Shown piece by piece: positions 61,302 to 64,000 of a stretch of 64,000 nt of DNA. The stretch covers positions 1 to 64,000 of the forward strand of contig JAGPEQ010000006.1 in assembly GCA_018056955.1 (NCBI GenBank), read 5' to 3'. Made by a program: the position numbers and the translations under genes. Every line of letters begins with the position of its first letter. Position 1 is the first letter of the stretch. The notes beneath the pieces were generated by a model. The model was given only the letters and a program-made list of their open reading frames with translations, ran no database searches and was not told the origin of the DNA. Origin of the DNA: Bacteroidales bacterium (lineage in GTDB: Bacteria; Bacteroidota; Bacteroidia; Bacteroidales; Tenuifilaceae).

Positions 61302-62699
61302 ATGGATTTTAATGCCGAAGATGCCAACATTTTTGAAAGTGCGCTGAGCGATGATAGTAGCCGCCCTAAGGTTTACATTGAAACCTATGGCTGCCAGATG
61401 AATGTGAACGATAGCGAGGTTGTGGCATCAATTCTAATAGCCAATGGATACGCAATAACTAGCAACATTAACGAAGCCGATGTTATCCTGATAAACACCT
61501 GCTCCATTCGTGAGAATGCTGAAACACGTGTGTTTGGACGAATTGATTTATTTGGGCAAGTAAAGAAGTCAAAGCCATCGGTATTGGTTGGGGTATTGGG
61601 CTGTATGGCTGAACGGCTAAAGGATCAGCTTTTAGAAGAAAAGAAAGTAGTTGATTTGGTGGTTGGCCCCGATGCTTACCGTGAACTACCGGTTCTGCTG
61701 CGTGCTGCCGAGGATGGTCAAAAGGGCATCAATGTTTTACTCTCCCGGGAAGAAACCTATGCCGATATTAGCCCTGTTCGGCTCGATAAAAATGGAGTTT
61801 CAGCCTTTGTTTCTATCATGCGTGGATGCAACAACATGTGTTCCTACTGTGTTGTACCTTACACACGTGGAGCAGAGCGAAGCCGCGATCCCCATACCAT
61901 TGTAAGGGAGGTTCAGGAATTAGTTGATGCTGGTTACCGCGAGGTTACTCTGCTTGGCCAAAATGTAAACTCCTACCACTGGGAGGAGCAAAAAGGCCTA
62001 ATCAAGCACAAGGTAAACTTTTCCGATTTGCTCGAAATGGTTGCCCTTGTCGACCCACGGTTAAGGGTTCGCTTTTCCACCTCACACCCCAAGGATTTAA
62101 CCAATGAGGTGCTTTACACCATGGCCATGTACGAGAACATTTGCAACCATATTCATCTCCCCGTTCAATCTGGCTCCACCCGCATTCTTCAGCTAATGAA
62201 CCGCAAGTACACCCGGGAGGATTACCTCGACAGAATAAAAGCTATACGCTCCATTATCCCCGATTGCTCTATATCAACCGATATTATAGCTGGTTTCTGC
62301 ACGGAAACCGAGGTCGATCACGATATGACCCTCAGCATTATGCGTGAAGTGGGCTTTGACTTTGCATACATGTTCAAGTACTCCGAGAGACCTAACACAA
62401 AGGCTGCTCGCCAGCTAAAGGACGATGTGCCTGAGGAGGTTAAAACTCGCAGGTTAATGGAAATCATTGAATTACAAGGCAAACTTTCCGAACAAAGCAA
62501 GAAGAGCGATTTAGGCAAACGCTTTGAAGTGCTTATTGAAGGAGGATCCAAAAAGTCAAAAGATGAATTTTTTGGCCGAACCAGCCAGAATAAGGTTGTT
62601 GTATTCCCAAAGGAGAACCACAAAATTGGAGAGTTTGTATTTGTAGAGATAACTGACTGCACTCCGGCAACATTAATTGGTCGCATTGTGCAGGAGTAG
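61302..62699 (+). CDS. miaB: tRNA-2-methylthio-N6-dimethylallyladenosine synthase
   Basis: A 465-residue MiaB-type methylthiotransferase with the N-terminal cluster-binding Cys residues in [14 protein letters not shown] and LGCMAE. The radical-SAM motif CNNMCSYC is in the middle, and a C-terminal TRAM domain ends at GRIVQE. It adds the methylthio group to i6A37 in tRNA. It is convergent with the RsmB-like gene, with only one base between stops, so no terminator is visible. The closely related RimO is less likely given the YGCQMN motif and length. Confidence 0.92.
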   Translation: MDFNAEDANIFESALSDDSSRPKVYIETYGCQMNVNDSEVVASILIANGYAITSNINEADVILINTCSIRENAETRVFGRIDLFGQVKKSKPSVLVGVLGCMAERLKDQLLEEKKVVDLVVGPDAYRELPVLLRAAEDGQKGINVLLSREETYADISPVRLDKNGVSAFVSIMRGCNNMCSYCVVPYTRGAERSRDPHTIVREVQELVDAGYREVTLLGQNVNSYHWEEQKGLIKHKVNFSDLLEMVALVDPRLRVRFSTSHPKDLTNEVLYTMAMYENICNHIHLPVQSGSTRILQLMNRKYTREDYLDRIKAIRSIIPDCSISTDIIAGFCTETEVDHDMTLSIMREVGFDFAYMFKYSERPNTKAARQLKDDVPEEVKTRRLMEIIELQGKLSEQSKKSDLGKRFEVLIEGGSKKSKDEFFGRTSQNKVVVFPKENHKIGEFVFVEITDCTPATLIGRIVQE

Positions 62700-62700
62700 A

Positions 62701-63897
62701 CTATTTAATACGCTTTAGCCTTGCCATGTAAAACCCATCAAACCCTGTTTGGGATGGGGATAGGTTTTTTTCCTCTTCCAGTACAAAGCGGCCATTCATT
62801 TGCTCCAGGAACCATTTAACCTGCTCTTCATTCTCAGAGGGTAGAATACTACAGGTAGCATAAACCATACAGCCCCCAACCTTAAGCATTGACCAATACT
62901 TTTCAAGTATTTGTCTTTGAGTTTTTCGTAACTCAGCAATGTTTTCAGGAGTCAACCGCCATTTGGAGTCAGGGTTACGCTTAAGCACTCCCAAGCCCGA
63001 GCATGGGGCGTCAATCAGCAACCTATCGGCACTATCCTGTAAACGTTTTATCGTTTTTGTTGTTTCTATGGCTTTGGTCTCAACATTTGTAACCCCAGCC
63101 TTTCTTGACCTCCTTTTAAGCTCTTCAAGTTTCCATGGGGCAGTATCAAGGGCAATAATTCTTCCCTGATTATTCATGAGGCTTGCCAGGTGCAATGTTT
63201 TTCCACCATTCCCGGCACAAGCATCAATAACACGCATGCCCGGTTCCACATTTAAAAATGGAACTACTTGCTGCGATGAAAAATCCTGCTGCTCAAACAT
63301 TCCAAGCTTAAATGCCTCGGATTTAAAAATGTTGGCCGATTCGGTTAGCAGTATGGCGTGGGTGTTGGGAATAATTTTTGTTTTATACCCCTCACGTTTT
63401 AAAAAATTATTAAGCTCTTGAACGTTCGTTTTTAAAAGGTTTGTTCTTAGGACTATTGGGGCTTTATGATTTAAGCTATGAATCTCCTTTGGCCATTTTT
63501 CGCCCAGTTCCTTAAAACCTAGTTCATCGAGCCAATCGGGAATAGACTCCTTTATTGCCCTATTATTTGAAAGCTGATTTAGTTTGTTCTGAAGCTTCTT
63601 TTTAAAATGTTTTGGAATCTTACGCTCCTCTGGAAATCCAAAGGGTGTTAGGGTTGTATAAATGGCTACAATGTTATGAGTGTGTGATCCGAATTTTGGA
63701 AATTCACTATCGTGCAGCTCGTTCAGCAACCTCCACCATCGTGTTGTTTCCTCCACAATAACTGCAAACTGGTACTTATCAAAGGGTTCCCATAATTTAT
63801 TTTGAGCAATCCAGTACGATATTACCTGGTCTAAATTTCGATTTTGGTAAACAACCTCACCAAGGGCGCGACCTGCCGTTTCAAATACACTTCCCAT
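62701..63897 (-). CDS. RsmB/NOP2-family 16S rRNA cytosine-5 methyltransferase
   Basis: A 398-residue m5C RNA methyltransferase. Its N-terminal part has helices of the RsmB type. The catalytic part shows motif I DACAGNGGKTLHLA, the PC motif DAPCSGLGVLKRNP and the TC motif YATCSILPSENEEQV, with the two active-site Cys residues. It methylates a cytosine in rRNA, probably in 16S. A hairpin with a T-rich tail ends only 12 bases upstream of its ATG. Confidence 0.88.
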   Translation of the reverse strand: MGSVFETAGRALGEVVYQNRNLDQVISYWIAQNKLWEPFDKYQFAVIVEETTRWWRLLNELHDSEFPKFGSHTHNIVAIYTTLTPFGFPEERKIPKHFKKKLQNKLNQLSNNRAIKESIPDWLDELGFKELGEKWPKEIHSLNHKAPIVLRTNLLKTNVQELNNFLKREGYKTKIIPNTHAILLTESANIFKSEAFKLGMFEQQDFSSQQVVPFLNVEPGMRVIDACAGNGGKTLHLASLMNNQGRIIALDTAPWKLEELKRRSRKAGVTNVETKAIETTKTIKRLQDSADRLLIDAPCSGLGVLKRNPDSKWRLTPENIAELRKTQRQILEKYWSMLKVGGCMVYATCSILPSENEEQVKWFLEQMNGRFVLEEEKNLSPSQTGFDGFYMARLKRIK

Positions 63898-63905
63898 AAT
63901 ATAAA

Positions 63906-63934
63906 AATTAAAGGCCGCAATTTACGGCCTTTTT
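63906..63934. terminator. Bidirectional terminator-like hairpin beside the RsmB-like start
   Basis: AAGGCCG, a seven-base loop and CGGCCTT have A and T runs on both sides. It probably ends the minus-strand gene whose last codons lie at the window edge. Confidence 0.65.
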
Positions 63935-63952
63935 ATCGATAAAGAATGAAAT

Positions 63953-64000
63953 TTAGAATTTATTTTGGTACTCAGGCTTTAGGGTTCCATCCTCATTGAA
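63953..64000 (-). CDS. C-terminal codons of an unknown minus-strand gene
   Basis: Reading from the right edge on the minus strand gives 15 codons (FNEDGTLKPEYQNKF) then TAA at 63953-63955. The gene extends out of the window. The terminator just beyond supports a real stop, but the fragment is too short to identify. Confidence 0.4.
   Translation of the reverse strand, partial: FNEDGTLKPEYQNKF

Noticed and set aside
1-64000. CRISPR arrays, phage genes or insertion sequences
   Set aside because: No regularly spaced repeat array, phage structural gene or transposase was recognised on either strand.

Overview
This 64 kb window looks like chromosome from an anaerobic or microaerophilic member of the Bacteroidota, probably order Bacteroidales or a relative. 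The evidence is: the type IX secretion translocon gene sprA between ruvA and gcvH; many promoters with the Bacteroidota -7 element TAnnTTTG and hardly any Shine-Dalgarno sequences; genes for Bacteroidota glycine lipids; a DUF5723 outer-membrane protein; many lipoproteins; and futalosine-route menaquinone synthesis (mqnC). Nearly everything is core or envelope gene content. I see no prophage, transposase, CRISPR array or rRNA. One tRNA (Ser-GGA) is present.

Layout. 1-2.6 kb: the end of an unknown gene, an odd small ferredoxin, a thioredoxin lipoprotein and mqnC. 2.7-12.2 kb: pdxA, ruvA, the 2454-residue sprA, gcvH. 12.3-16.5 kb: thiL facing an M23 peptidase-tatD-asparaginase operon. 16.6-19.1 kb: tRNA-Ser and an ExbB-ExbD-ExbD energizing operon that includes an extra membrane protein. 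19.2-20.7 kb: an alkaline phosphatase lipoprotein. 20.8-27.0 kb: a run of six exported proteins of unknown function (a probable beta-barrel, a DUF6175-like protein, and LPP20/FlgT-like proteins including a lipoprotein). This is the best candidate for an undescribed envelope system. 27.0-32.7 kb (mostly minus strand): an orphan SiaC-family phosphoprotein, an rRNA methyltransferase, a U32 peptidase-like RNA hydroxylase, a HAD phosphatase, a TPR protein and tadA. 32.8-34.8 kb: aspS and a tiny lipoprotein. 34.87-35.83 kb: a non-coding, palindrome-rich element with 20-bp terminal inverted repeats and a 4-bp flanking duplication, MITE-like. 36.0-47.1 kb: mfd, coaX and an envelope cluster (outer-membrane protein, TPR protein, lptC, small membrane protein, CorC-like protein, PpiD-like chaperone). 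47.4-52.9 kb: a lipoprotein, a DUF5723 barrel and a PorE-like beta-propeller/4-repeat/OmpA protein, possibly one complex. 52.9-55.4 kb: marC and the glycine-lipid acyltransferases. 55.5-63.9 kb: a PurF-like enzyme, split transketolase, SPOR and LEA-type proteins, yebC, miaB and an RsmB-like methyltransferase, then the last codons of another minus-strand gene.

How they work together. Much of the window builds or powers the cell envelope: LptC moves LPS, the PpiD-like protein folds outer-membrane proteins, SprA exports T9SS cargo, ExbBD supplies proton-motive force, and the GlsA/GlsB pair makes membrane aminolipids. The remainder is translation and repair housekeeping (aspS, tadA, miaB, the RsmB-like and RlmI-like methyltransferases, mfd, ruvA) and cofactor synthesis (pdxA, thiL, coaX, mqnC). 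All assignments come from reading motifs and lengths; no database search was possible.
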